Shown here: piece after piece, positions 49,301 to 63,000 of the stretch
Numbering within the stretch: the stretch's first letter is position 1
Layout of the letters: each line of letters begins with the position of its first letter
NCBI RefSeq assembly: GCF_051014685.1
Contig: NW_027479042.1
Coordinates: forward strand, 1 to 64,000
Source: Ptiloglossa arizonensis
Lineage: Eukaryota > Arthropoda > Insecta > Hymenoptera > Colletidae
DNA length: 64,000 nucleotides
Direction of reading: 5' to 3'
Made by a program: the position numbers and the translations under genes
Notes under the pieces: model-generated
The model's input: only the letters and a program-made list of their open reading frames with translations
Databases searched by the model: none
What the model was told of the DNA's origin: nothing

Positions 49301-49818
49301 CAGAATGGCCTAGGGAAAAAATACACATACCGTTGTAATCGGGCGAGTTTCTACTTTCAGACGCAACAGAAATTTTTGGGTTAGGTCAATCCGTTCGCGA
49401 GATATGGGAGTTTAAAGCCAAGAAATTGTTGAGAAGGCAAAAAATTTTTCGCAATTCTGCTGCACCAAACGCTTAACCAGAATGGCCTGGGGAAAAAATA
49501 CACATACCGTTGTAATCGGACGAGTCTCTGCTTTCAGATGCAATAGGAATTTTTGGGTTAGGCTAATCCGTTCGCGAGATATGGGAGTTTGAAACTAAGA
49601 AATGGTTGAGAAGACAACAAATTTTTCGCACTTCTGCTGCTCCAATCTCTTATCCAGAATGGCCTAGGGGGAAAATACACGTACCGTTGTAATCGGGCGA
49701 GTTTCTACTTTTAGATGCAATAGGAATTTTTGGGTTAGGTCAATCCGTTCGCGAGATATGGGAGTTTGAAGCTAAGAAATGGTTGAGAAGACAACAAATT
49801 TTTCGCAATTCTGCTGCT
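46335..49818 (+). repeat. 10-monomer HOR, two copies (1,770 bp unit)
   Basis: TCCAATCTCTTATCCAG occurs at 47871 and 49641, CGGGAGAG at about 46331 and 48101, and CAGAATGTCCTGGGG in both copies. I saw no difference between the copies before similarity ends near 49818, where GCTGCTCC gives way to GCTGCTTC. The second copy lacks about 60 bp of the full unit at its end. Confidence 0.92.
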
Positions 49819-50690
49819 TCAAACGCTTAACCAGAATGGTCCAGGGAAAAAATACACATACCATTGTAATCGGGCGAGTTTCTACTTTCAGATGCAATAG
49901 GAATTTTTGGGTTAGGTCAATCCGTTCGCGAGATATGGGAGTTTGAAGCTAAGAAATGGTTGAGAAGACAACAAATTTTTCGCACTTCTGCTGCTCCAAA
50001 CGCTTAACCAGAATGGCCCAGGGAAAAAATACACATACCGTTGTAATCGGGCGAGTTTCTACTTTCAGATGCAATAGGAATTTTTGGGTTAGGTCAGTCC
50101 GTTCGCGAGATGTGGGTGTTTGAAGCCAAGAAATGGTTGAGAAGGCAAAAAATTTTTCGCAATTGTGCTGCTCCAAACGCTTAACCAGAATGGCCTAGGG
50201 AAAAAATACACATACCGTTGTAATCGGGCGAGTTTCTGCTTTCAGATGCAACAGGAATTTTTGGGTTAGGTCAATCCGTTCGCGAGATATGGGAGTTTGA
50301 ATCTAAGAAATGGTTGACAAGACAATAAATTTTTCGCACTTCTGCTTCTCCAATCGCTTAACCAGAATGGCCTAGGGAAGAAATACACATACCGTTGTAA
50401 TCGGGCGAGTTTCTACTTTCAGACGCAATAGGAATTTTTGGGTTAGGTCAATCCGTTCGCGACATATGGGAGTTTGAAGCTAAGAAATGGTTGAGAAGAC
50501 AACAAATTTTTCTCAATTCTGCTGCTCCAAACGCTTAACCAGAATGGCCCAGGGAAAAAATTCACATACCGTTGTAATCGGGCGAGTTTCTACTTTCAGA
50601 TGCAATAGGAATTTTTGGGTTAGGTCAATCCGTTCGCGAGATATGGGAGTTTGAAGCTAAGAAATGGTTGAGAAGACAACAAATTTTTCG
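49819..50690 (+). repeat. Bridge segment of 22-monomer-lineage satellite
   Basis: This five-monomer stretch carries GAGATGTGGGTGTTTG (near 50107), also found near 26927 and 34711, and GGGAAAAAATTCACATACC (near 50552), also found near 27369, 31082, 35153 and 39047. It is therefore a piece of the 24-42 kb lineage, placed between the 10-monomer HOR and the 38-monomer superrepeat. Confidence 0.75.
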
Positions 50691-51559
50691 CACTTCTGCT
50701 GCTCCAAACGCTTAACCAGAATGGCCTAGGGAAAAAATACACATACCGTTGTAATCGGGCGAGTTTCTACTTTCAAATGCAATAGGAATTTTTGCGTTAG
50801 GTCATTCCGTTCGCGAGATATGGGAGTTTGAAGCCAAGAAATGGTTGAGAAGGCAAAAAATTTTTCGCAATTCTGCTGCTCCAAACGCTTAACCAGAATG
50901 GCCTAGGGAAAAAATACACATACCGTTGTAATCGGGCGAGTTTCTACTTTCAGATGCAATAGGACTTTCTGGGTTAGGTCAGTCCGTTCGCGAGATATGG
51001 GAGTTTGAAACCAAGAAATGGTTGAGGAGGCTAAAAATTTTTCGCAGTTCTGCTGCTTCAAAAGCTTAACCAGAATGGCCTAGGGAAAGAATACACATAC
51101 CGTTGTAATTGGGCGAGTTTCTACTTTCAGATGCAATAGGAATTTTTGGGTTAGGTCAATCCGTTCGCGACATATGGGAGTTTGAAGCTAAGAAACGGTT
51201 GAGAAGAGAACAAATTTTTCGCAATTCTGCTGCTCCAAACGCTTAACCAGAATGGCCTAGGGAAAAAATACACATACCGTTGTAATCGGGCGAGTTTCTA
51301 CTTTCAGACGCAACAGAAATTTTTGGGTTAGGTCAATCCGTTCGCGAGATATGGGAGTTTAAAGCCTAGAAATAGTTGAGAAGGCAAAAAATTTTTCGCA
51401 ATTCTGCTGCACCAAACGCTTAACCAGAATGGCCTGGGGAAAAAATACACAAACCGTTGTAATCGGACGAGTTTCTGCTTTCAGATGCAATAGGAATTTT
51501 TGTGTTAGGTCGATCCGTTCGCGAGATATGGGAGTTTGAAGCTAAGAAATGGTTGAGAA

Positions 51560-52960
51560 GATAACAAATTTTTCGCACTTCTGCTGCTCCAAACGCTTAA
51601 CCAGAATGGCCCAGGGAAAAAATACACATACCGTTGTAATCGGGCGAGTTTCTACTTTCAGATGCAATAGGAATTTTTGGGTTAGGTCAGTCCGTTCGCG
51701 AGATATGGGAGTTTGAAGCTAAGAAATGGTTGAGAAGGAAAAAAATTTTTCGCAATTGTGCTGCTCCAAACGCTTAACCAGAATGGCCTAGGGAAAAAAT
51801 ACACATACCGTTGTATTCGGGAGAGTTTCTACTTTCAGACGCAACAGGAATTTTTGGGTTAGGTCAATCCGTTCGCGAAATATGGGAGTTTGAAGCCAAG
51901 AAATGGTTGACAAGACAACAAATTTTCCGCACTTCTGCTGCTCCAATCGCTTATCCAGAATGGCCTAGGGGGAAAATACACGTACCGTTGTAATCGGGCG
52001 AATTTCTACTTTCAAATGCAATAGGACTTTTTGGGTTAGGTCAGTCCGTTCGCGAGATATGGGAGTTCGAAACCAAGAAATGGTTGAGGAGGCTAAAAAT
52101 TTTTCGCAGTTCTGCTGCTTCAAAAGCTTAACCAGAATGGCCTAGGGAAAAAATACACATACCGTTGTAATTGGGCGAGTTTCTACTTTCAGATGCAATA
52201 GGAATTTTTGGGTTAGGTCAATCCGTTCGCGACATATGGGAGTTTGAAGCTAAGAAATGGTTGAGAAGATAACAAATTTTTCGCACTTCTGCTGCTCCAA
52301 ACGCTTAACCAGAATGGCCCAGGGAAAAAATACACATACCGTTGTAATCGGGCGAGTTTCTACTTTCAGATGCAATAGGAATTTTTGGGTTAGGTCAGTC
52401 CGTTCGCGAGATATGGGAGTTTGAAGCTAAGAAATGGTTGAGAAGGAAAAAAATTTTTCGCAATTGTGCTGCTCCAAACGCTTAACCAGAATGGCCTAGG
52501 GAAAAAATACACATACCGTTGTATTCGGGAGAGTTTCTACTTTCAGACGCAACAGGAATTTTTGGGTTAGGTCAATCCGTTCGCGAAATATGGGAGTTTG
52601 AAGCCAAGAAATGGTTGACAAGACAACAAATTTTCCGCACTTCTGCTGCTCCAATCGCTTATCCAGAATGGCCTAGGGGGAAAATACACGTACCGTTGTA
52701 ATCGGGCGAATTTCTACTTTCAAATGCAATAGGACTTTTTGGGTTAGGTCAGTCCGTTCGCGAGATATGGGAGTTCGAAACCAAGAAATGGTTGAGGAGG
52801 CTAAAAATTTTTCGCAGTTCTGCTGCTTCAAAAGCTTAACCAGAATGGCCTAGGGAAAAAATACACATACCGTTGTAATTGGGCGAGTTTCTACTTTCAG
52901 ATGCAATAGGAATTTTTGGGTTAGGTCAATCCGTTCGCGACATATGGGAGTTTGAAGCTA
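51560..52960 (+). repeat. Nested 4-monomer HOR (708 bp) inside the superrepeat
   Basis: A P-Y-T-R-S order repeats at 708 bp: class T monomers start at 51811 and 52519, GATAACAAATTTTTCGC lies near 51568 and 52267 and again near 52976, and the CGGGCGAATTTCTAC marker follows each T monomer. Confidence 0.83.
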
Positions 52961-55150
52961 AGAAATGGTTGAGAAGATAACAAATTTTTCGCACTTCTGC
53001 TGCTCCAAACGCTTAACCAGAATGGCCCAGGGAAAAAATACACATACCGTTGTAATCGGGCGAGTTTCTACTTTCAGATGCAATAGGAATTTTTGGGTTA
53101 GGTCAGTCCGTTCGCGAGATATGGGAGTTTGAAGCCAAGAAATGGTTGAGAAGGAAAAAAATTTTTCGCAATTGTGCTGCTCCAAACGCTTAACCAGAAT
53201 GGCCTAGGGTAAAAATACACATACCGTTGTAATCGGGCGAGTTTCTGCTTTCAGATGTAACAGGAATTTTTGGGTTAGGTCAATCCGTTCGCGAGATATG
53301 GGAGTTTGAAGCTAAGAAATGGTTGAGAAGACAACAAATTTTTCGCACTTCTGCTGCTCCAAACGCTTAACCAGAATGGCCTAAGGAAAAAATACACATA
53401 CCGTTGTAATCGGGCGAGTTTCTACTTTCAGATGCAATAGGAATTTTTGGGTTAGGTCCATCCGTTCGCGAGATATGGGAGTTTGAAGCTAAGAAATGGT
53501 TGAGAAGGCAAAAAATTTTTCGCACTTCTGCTGCTCCAAACGCTTAACCAGAATGGCCTAGAGAAAAAATACACATACCGTTGCAATCGGGCGAGTTTCT
53601 ACTTTCAGATGCAACAGGAATTTTTGTTTTAGGTCAATCCGTTCGCGAGATATGGGAGTTTGAAGCTAAGAAATGGTTGAGAAGACAACAAATTTTTAGC
53701 ACTTCTGCTGCTCCAAACGCTTAAACAGAATGGCCCAGGGAAAAAATACACATACCGTTGTAATCGGGCGAGTTTCTACTTTCAGATGCAATAGGAATTT
53801 TTGGGTTAGGTCAGTCCGTTCGCGAGATATGGGAGTTTGAAGCTAAGAAATGGTTGAGAAGGAAAAAAATTTTTCGCAATTGTGCTGCTCCAAACGCTTA
53901 ACCAGAATGGCCTACGGAAAAAATACACATACCGTTGTATTCGGGAGAGTTTCTACTTTCAGACGCAACAGGAATTTTTGGGTTAGGTCAATCCGTTCGC
54001 GAAATATGGGAGTTTGAAGCCAAGAAATGGTTGACAAGACAACAAATTTTCCGCACTTCTGCTGCTCCAATCGCTTATCCAGAATGGCCTAGGGGGAAAA
54101 TACACGTACCGTTGTAATCGGGCGAATTTCTACTTTCAAATGCAATAGGACTTTTTGGGTTAGGTCAGTCCGTTCGCGAGATATGGGAGTTCGAAACCAA
54201 GAAATGGTTGAGGAGGCTAAAAATTTTTCGCAGTTCTGCTGCTTCAAAAGCTTAACCAGAATGGCCTAGGGAAAAAATACACATACCGTTGTAATTGGGC
54301 GAGTTTCTACTTTCAGATGCAATAGGAATTTTTGGGTTAGGTCAATCCGTTCGCGACATATGGGAGTTTGAAGCTAAGAAATGGTTGAGAAGATAACAAA
54401 TTTTTCGCACTTCTGCTGCTCCAAACGCTTAACCAGAATGGCCCAGGGAAAAAATACACATACCGTTGTAATCGGGCGAGTTTCTACTTTCAGATGCAAT
54501 AGGAATTTTTGGGTTAGGTCAGTCCGTTCGCGAGATATGGGAGTTTGAAGCCAAGAAATGGTTGAGAAGGAAAAAAATTTTTCGCAATTGTGCTGCTCCA
54601 AACGCTTAACCAGAATGGCCTAGGGAAAAAATACACATACCGTTGTAATCGGGCGAGTTTCTGCTTTCAGATGTAACAGGAATTTTTGGGTTAGGTCAAT
54701 CCGTTCGCGAGATATGGGAGTTTGAAGCTAAGAAATGGTTGAGAAGACAACAAATTTTTCGCACTTCTGCTGCTCCAAACGCTTAACCAGAATGGCCTAA
54801 GGAAAAAATACACATACCGTTGTAATCGGGCGAGTTTCTACTTTCAGATGCAATAGGAATTTTTGGGTTAGGTCCATCCGTTCGCGAGATATGGGAGTTT
54901 GAAGCTAAGAAATGGTTGAGAAGGCAAAAAATTTTTCGCACTTCTGCTGCTCCAAACGCTTAACCAGAATGGCCTAGAGAAAAAATACACATACCGTTGC
55001 AATCGGGCGAGTTTCTACTTTCAGATGCAACAGGAATTTTTGTTTTAGGTCAATCCGTTCGCGAGATATGGGAGTTTGAAGCTAAGAAATGGTTGAGAAG
55101 ACAACAAATTTTTAGCACTTCTGCTGCTCCAAACGCTTAAACAGAATGGC
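52316..55150 (+). repeat. Nested 8-monomer HOR, two copies (1,416 bp unit)
   Basis: Bases 52316-53731 recur at 53732-55147. Shared rare markers are TTTCAGATGTAACAGG (near 53250 and 54666), CCGTTGCAATCGGG (near 53578 and 54994) and ATTTTTAGCACTTCTGC (near 53693 and 55109). Confidence 0.88.
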
Positions 55151-56649
55151 CTAGGGAAAAAATACACATACCGTTGTAATTGGGCGAGTTTCTACTTTCA
55201 GATGCAATAGGAATTTTTGGGTTAGGTCAATCCGTTCGCGACGTATGGGAGTTTGAAGCGAAGAAACGGTTGAGAAGAGAACAAATTTTTCGCAATTCTG
55301 CTGCTCCAAACGCTTAACCAGAATGGCCTAGGGAAAAAATACACATACCGTTGTAATCTGGCGAGTTTCTACTTTCAGACGCAACAGAAATTTTTGGGTT
55401 AGGTCAATCCGTTCGCGAGATATGGGAGTTTAAAGCCAAGAAATGGTTGAGAACGCAAAAAATTTTTCGCAATTCTGCTGCACCAAACCCTTAACCAGAA
55501 TGGCCTAGGGAAAAAATACACATACCGTTGTAATCGGACGAGTTTCTGCTTTCAGATGCAATAGGAATTTTTGTGTTAAGTCAATCCGTTCGCGAGATAT
55601 GGGAGTTTGAAGCTAAGAAATGGTTGAGAAGACAACAAGTTTTTCGCACTTCTGCTGCTCCAAACGCTTAACCAGAATGGCCCAGGGAAAAAATACACAT
55701 ACCGTTGTAATCGGGCGAGTTTCTACTTTCAGATGCAATAGGAATTTTTGGGTTAGGTCAATCCGTTCGCGACATATGGGAGTTTGAAGCTAAGAAACGG
55801 TTGAGAAAAGAACAAATTTTTCGCAATTCTGCTGCTCCAAACGCTTAACCAGAATGGCCTAGGGAAAAAATACACATACCGTTGTAATCTGGCGAGTTTC
55901 TATTTTCAGACGCAACAGAAATTTTTGGGTTAGGTCAATCCGTTCGCGAGATATGGGAGTTTAAAGCCAAGAAATGGTTGAGAAGGCAAAAAATTTTTCG
56001 CAATTCTGCTGCACCAAACGCTTAACCAGAATGGCCTGGGGAAAAAATACACATACCGTTGTAATCGGACGAGTTTCTAAATTCAGATGCAATAGGAATT
56101 TTTGTGTTAGGTCAATCCGTTCGCGAGATATGGGAGTTTGAAGCTAAGAAATGGTTGAGAAGACAACAAATTATTCGCAATTCTGCTGCTCCAAACGCTT
56201 AACCAGAATGGCCTAGAGAAAAAATACACATACCGTTGTAATCGGGCGAGTTTCTACTTTCAGATGCAATAGGAATTTTTGGGTTAGGTCAGTCCGTTCG
56301 CGAGATATGGGAGTTTGAAGCCAAGAAATGGTTGAGAAGGAAAAAAATTTTTCGCAATTGTGCTGCTCCAAACGCTTAACCAGAATGGCCTAGGGAAAAA
56401 ATACACATACCGTTGTAATCGGGCGAGTTTCTATTTTCAGACGCAACAGAAATTTTTGGGTTAGGTCAATCCGTTCGCGAGATATGGGAGTTTAAAGCCA
56501 AGAAATGGTTGAGAAGGCAAAAAATTTTTCGCAATTCTGCTGCACCAAACGCTTCACCAGAATGGCCTGGGGAAAAAATACACATACCGTTGTAATCGGA
56601 CGAGTTTTGGCTTTCAGATGCAATAGGAATTTTTGTGTTAGGTCAATCC

Positions 56650-59365
56650 GTTCGCGAGATATGGGAGTTTGAAGCTAAGAAATGGTTGAGAAGACAACAA
56701 ATTTTTCGCACTTCTGCTGCTCCAAACGCTTAACCAGAATGGCCCAGGGAAAAAATACACATACCGTTGTAATCGGGCGAGTTTCTACTTTCAGATGCAA
56801 TAGGAATTTTTGGGTTAGGTCAGTCCGTTCGCGAGATATGGGAGTTTGAAGCCAAGAAATGGTTGAGAAGGCAAAAAATTTTTCGCAATTGTGCTGCTCC
56901 AAACGCTTAACCAGAATGGCCTAGGGAACAAATACACATACCGCTGTAATCGGGCGAGTTTCTGCTTTCAGATGCAACAGGAATTTTTGGGTTAGGTCAA
57001 TCCGTTCGCGAGATATGGGAGTTTGAAGCTAAGAAATGGTTGAGAAGACAACAAATTTTTCGCACTTCTGCAGCTCCAAACGCTTAACCAGAATGGCCTA
57101 AGGAAAAAATACACATACCGTTGTAATCGGGCGAGTTTCTACTTTCAGATGCAATAGGAATTTTTGGGTTAGTTCCATCCGTACGCGAGATATGGGAGTT
57201 TGAAGCTAAGAAATGGTTGAGAAGGCAAAAAATTTTTCGCACTTCTGCTGCTCCAAACGCTTAACCAGAATGGCCTAGAGAAAAAATACACATACCGTTG
57301 TAATCGGGCGAGTTTCTGCTTTCAGATGCAACAGGAATTTTTGGGTTAGGTCAATCCGTTCGCGAGATATGGGAGTTTGAAGCTAAGAAATGGTTGAGAA
57401 GACAACAAATTTTTCGCAATTCTGCTGCTCCAAACGCTTAACCAGAATGGCCTAGGGAAAAAATACACATACCGTTGTAATCGGGCGAGTTTCTACTTTC
57501 AAATGCAATAGGAATTTTTGCGTTAGGTCATTCCGTTCGCGAGATATGGGAGTTTGAAGCCAAGAAATGGTTGAGAAGGCAAAAAATTTTTCGCAATTCT
57601 GCTGCTCCAAACGCTTAACCAGAATGGCCTAGGGAAAAAATACACATACCGTTGTAATCGGGCGAGTTTCTACTTTCAGATGCAATAGGACTTTCTGGGT
57701 TAGGTCAGTCCGTTCGCGAGATATGGGAGTTTGAAACCAAGAAATGGTTGAGGAGGCTAAAAATTTTTCGCAGTTCTGCTGCTTCAAAAGCTTAACCAGA
57801 ATGGCCTAGGGAAAGAATACACATACCGTTGTAATTGGGCGAGTTTCTACTTTCAGATGCAATAGGAATTTTTGGGTTAGGTCAATCCGTTCGCGACATA
57901 TGGGAGTTTGAAGCTAAGAAACGGTTGAGAAGAGAACAAATTTTTCGCAATTCTGCTGCTCCAAACGCTTAACCAGAATGGCCTAGGGAAAAAATACACA
58001 TACCGTTGTAATCGGGCGAGTTTCTACTTTCAGACGCAACAGAAATTTTTGGGTTAGGTCAATCCGTTCGCGAGATATGGGAGTTTAAAGCCTAGAAATA
58101 GTTGAGAAGGCAAAAAATTTTTCGCAATTCTGCTGCACCAAACGCTTAACCAGAATGGCCTGGGGAAAAAATACACAAACCGTTGTAATCGGACGAGTTT
58201 CTGCTTTCAGATGCAATAGGAATTTTTGTGTTAGGTCGATCCGTTCGCGAGATATGGGAGTTTGAAGCTAAGAAATGGTTGAGAAGATAACAAATTTTTC
58301 GCACTTCTGCTGCTCCAAACGCTTAACCAGAATGGCCCAGGGAAAAAATACACATACCGTTGTAATCGGGCGAGTTTCTACTTTCAGATGCAATAGGAAT
58401 TTTTGGGTTAGGTCAGTCCGTTCGCGAGATATGGGAGTTTGAAGCCAAGAAATGGTTGAGAAGGCAAAAAATTTTTCGCAATTGTGCTGCTCCAAACGCT
58501 TAACCAGAATGGCCTAGGGAACAAATACACATACCGCTGTAATCGGGCGAGTTTCTGCTTTCAGATGCAACAGGAATTTTTGGGTTAGGTCAATCCGTTC
58601 GCGAGATATGGGAGTTTGAAGCTAAGAAATGGTTGAGAAGACAACAAATTTTTCGCACTTCTGCAGCTCCAAACGCTTAACCAGAATGGCCTAAGGAAAA
58701 AATACACATACCGTTGTAATCGGGCGAGTTTCTACTTTCAGATGCAATAGGAATTTTTGGGTTAGTTCCATCCGTACGCGAGATATGGGAGTTTGAAGCT
58801 AAGAAATGGTTGAGAAGGCAAAAAATTTTTCGCACTTCTGCTGCTCCAAACGCTTGACCAGAATGGCCTAGAGAAAAAATACACATACCGTTGTAATCGG
58901 GCGAGTTTCTGCTTTCAGATGCAACAGGAATTTTTGGGTTAGGTCAATCCGTTCGCGAGATATGGGAGTTTGAAGCTAAGAAATGGTTGAGAAGACAACA
59001 AATTTTTCGCACTTCTGCTGCTCCAAACGCTTAACCAGAATGGCCTAGGGAAAAAATACACATACCGTTGTAATCGGGCGAGTTTCTACTTTCAAATGCA
59101 ATAGGAATTTTTGCGTTAGGTCATTCCGTTCGCGAGATATGGGAGTTTGAAGCCAAGAAATGGTTGAGAAGGCAAAAAATTTTTCGCAATTCTGCTGCTC
59201 CAAACGCTTAACCAGAATGGCCTAGGGAAAAAATACACATACCGTTGTAATCGGGCGAGTTTCTACTTTCAGATGCAATAGGACTTTCTGGGTTAGGTCA
59301 GTCCGTTCGCGAGATATGGGAGTTTGAAACCAAGAAATGGTTGAGGAGGCTAAAAATTTTTCGCA
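56650..59365 (+). repeat. Nested 9-monomer HOR (1,593 bp unit)
   Basis: GACTTTCTGGG lies at about 57689 and 59282, GGGAACAAATACACATACCG at about 56925 and 58518, and CCGTACGCGAG near 57179 and 58772, all 1,593 bp apart. Copy 2 ends inside a monomer near 59365, where class R sequence changes to class Y. Confidence 0.87.
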
Positions 59366-60040
59366 ATTGTGCTGCTCCAAACGCTTAACCAGAATGGCCT
59401 AGGGAACAAATACACATACCGCTGTAATCGGGCGAGTTTCTGCTTTCAGATGCAACAGGAATTTTTGGGTTAGGTCAATCCGTTCGCGAGATATGGGAGT
59501 TTGAAGCTAAGAAATGGTTGAGAAGACAACAAATTTTTCGCACTTCTGCTGCTCCAAACGCTTAACCAGAATGGCCTAGGGAAAAAATACACATACCGTT
59601 GTAATCGGGCGAGTTTCTACTTTCAAATGCAATAGGAATTTTTGCGTTAGGTCATTCCGTTCGCGAGATATGGGAGTTTGAAGCCAAGAAATGGTTGAGA
59701 AGGCAAAAAATTTTTCGCAATTCTGCTGCTCCAAACGCTTAACCAGAATGGCCCAGGGAAAAAATACACATACCGTTGTAATCGGGCGAGTTTCTACTTT
59801 CAGATGCAATAGGAATTTTTGGGTTAGGTCAGTCCGTTCGCGAGATATGGGAGTTTGAAGCCAAGAAATGGTTGAGAAGGCAAAAAATTTTTCGCAATTG
59901 TGCTGCTCCAAACGCTTAACCAGAATGGCCTAGGGAACAAATACACATACCGCTGTAATCGGGCGAGTTTCTGCTTTCAGATGCAACAGGAATTTTTGGG
60001 TTAGGTCAATCCGTTCGCGAGATATGGGAGTTTGAAGCTA
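59366..60040 (+). repeat. 3-monomer duplication (531 bp) with hybrid junction
   Basis: GGGAACAAATACACATACCG occurs at 59402 and 59933, 531 bp apart. The monomer entering this block starts as class R (GAGGAGGCTAAAAATT) and ends as class Y (GCAATTGTGCTGCTCC), so the breakpoint lies within the shared ATTTTTCGCA. Confidence 0.82.
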
Positions 60041-63000
60041 AGAAACGGTTGAGAAGAGAACAAATTTTTCGCAATTCTGCTGCTCCAAACGCTTAACCAG
60101 AATGGCCTAGGGAAAAAATACACATACCGTTGTAATCGGGCGAGTTTCTACTTTCAGACGCAACAGAAATTTTTGGGTTAGGTCAATCCGTTCGCGAGAT
60201 ATGGGAGTTTAAAGCCTAGAAATAGTTGAGAAGGCAAAAAATTTTTCGCAATTCTGCTGCACCAAACGCTTAACCAGAATGGCCTGGGGAAAAAATACAC
60301 AAACCGTTGTAATCGGACGAGTTTCTGCTTTCAGATGCAATAGGAATTTTTGTGTTATGTCGATCCGTTCGCGAGATATGGGAGTTTGAAGCTAAGAAAT
60401 GGTTGAGAAGATAACAAATTTTTCGCACTTCTGCTGCTCCAAACGCTTAACCAGAATGGCCCAGGGAAAAAATACACATACCGTTGTAATCGGGCGAGTT
60501 TCTACTTTCAGATGCAATAGGAATTTTTGGGTTAGGTCAGTCCGTTCGCGAGATATGGGAGTTTGAAGCTAAGAAATGGTTGAGAAGGAAAAAAATTTTT
60601 CGCAATTGTGCTGCTCCAAACGCTTAACCAGAATGGCCTAGGGAAAAAATACACATACCGTTGTATTCGGGAGAGTTTCTACTTTCAGACGCAACAGGAA
60701 TTTTTGGGTTAGGTCAATCCGTTCGCGAAATATGGGAGTTTGAAGCCAAGAAATGGTTGACAAGACAACAAATTTTCCGCACTTCTGCTGCTCCAATCGC
60801 TTATCCAGAATGGCCTAGGGGGAAAATACACGTACCGTTGTAATCGGGCGAATTTCTACTTTCAAATGCAATAGGACTTTTTGGGTTAGGTCAGTCCGTT
60901 CGCGAGATATGGGAGTTCGAAACCAAGAAATGGTTGAGGAGGCTAAAAATTTTTCGCAGTTCTGCTGCTTCAAAAGCTTAACCAGAATGGCCTAGGGAAA
61001 AAATACACATACCGTTGTAATTGGGCGAGTTTCTACTTTCAGATGCAATAGGAATTTTTGGGTTAGGTCAATCCGTTCGCGACATATGGGAGTTTGAAGC
61101 TAAGAAATGGTTGAGAAGATAACAAATTTTTCGCACTTCTGCTGCTCCAAACGCTTAACCAGAATGGCCCAGGGAAAAAATACACATACCGTTGTAATCG
61201 GGCGAGTTTCTACTTTCAGATGCAATAGGAATTTTTGGGTTAGGTCAGTCCGTTCGCGAGATATGGGAGTTTGAAGCCAAGAAATGGTTGAGAAGGAAAA
61301 AAATTTTTCGCAATTGTGCTGCTCCAAACGCTTAACCAGAATGGCCTAGGGAAAAAATACACATACCGTTGTAATCGGGCGAGTTTCTGCTTTCAGATGT
61401 AACAGGAATTTTTGGGTTAGGTCAATCCGTTCGCGAGATATGGGAGTTTGAAGCTAAGAAATGGTTGAGAAGACAACAAATTTTTCGCACTTCTGCTGCT
61501 CCAAACGCTTAACCAGAATGGCCTAAGGAAAAAATACACATACCGTTGTAATCGGGCGAGTTTCTACTTTCAGATGCAATAGGAATTTTTGGGTTAGGTC
61601 CATCCGTTCGCGAGATATGGGAGTTTGAAGCTAAGAAATGGTTGAGAAGGCAAAAAATTTTTCGCACTTCTGCTGCTCCAAACGCTTAACCAGAATGGCC
61701 TAGAGAAAAAATACACATACCGTTGCAATCGGGCGAGTTTCTACTTTCAGATGCAACAGGAATTTTTGTTTTAGGTCAATCCGTTCGCGAGATATGGGAG
61801 TTTGAAGCTAAGAAATGGTTGAGAAGACAACAAATTTTTAGCACTTCTGCTGCTCCAAACGCTTAAACAGAATGGCCTAGGGAAAAAATACACATACCGT
61901 TGTAATTGGGCGAGTTTCTACTTTCAGATGCAATAGGAATTTTTGGGTTAGGTCAATCCGTTCGCGACGTATGGGAGTTTGAAGCGAAGAAACGGTTGAG
62001 AAGAGAACAAATTTTTCGCAATTCTGCTGCTCCAAACGCTTAACCAGAATGGCCTAGGGAAAAAATACACATACCGTTGTAATCGGGCGAGTTTCTACTT
62101 TCAGACGCAACAGAAATTTTTGGGTTAGGTCAATCCGTTCGCGAGATATGGGAGTTTAAAGCCAAGAAATGGTTGAGAACGCAAAAAATTTTTCGCAATT
62201 CTGCTGCACCAAACCCTTAACCAGAATGGCCTAGGGAAAAAATACACATACCGTTGTAATCGGACGAGTTTCTGCTTTCAGATGCAATAGGAATTTTTGT
62301 GTTAAGTCAATCCGTTCGCGAGATATGGGAGTTTGAAGCTAAGAAATGGTTGAGAAGACAACAAGTTTTTCGCACTTCTGCTGCTCCAAACGCTTAACCA
62401 GAATGGCCCAGGGAAAAAATACACATACCGTTGTAATCGGGCGAGTTTCTACTTTCAGATGCAATAGGAATTTTTGGGTTAGGTCAATCCGTTCGCGACA
62501 TATGGGAGTTTGAAGCTAAGAAACGGTTGAGAAGAGAACAAATTTTTCGCAATTCTGCTGCTCCAAACGCTTAACCAGAATGGCCTAGGGAAAAAATACA
62601 CATACCGTTGTAATCTGGCGAGTTTCTATTTTCAGACGCAACAGAAATTTTTGGGTTAGGTCAATCCGTTCGCGAGATATGGGAGTTTAAAGCCAAGAAA
62701 TGGTTGAGAAGGCAAAAAATTTTTCGCAATTCTGCTGCACCAAACGCTTCACCAGAATGGCCTGGGGAAAAAATACACCTACCGTTGTAATCGGGCGAGT
62801 TTCTACTTTCAGATGCAATAGGAATTTTTGGGTTAGGTCAGTCCGTTCGCGAGATATGGGAGTTTGAAGCCAAGAAATGGTTGAGAAGGCAAAAAATTTT
62901 TCGCAATTGTGCTGCTCCAAACGCTTAACCAGAATGGCCTAGGGAACAAATACACATACCGCTGTAATCGGGCGAGTTTCTGCTTTCAGATGCAACAGGA

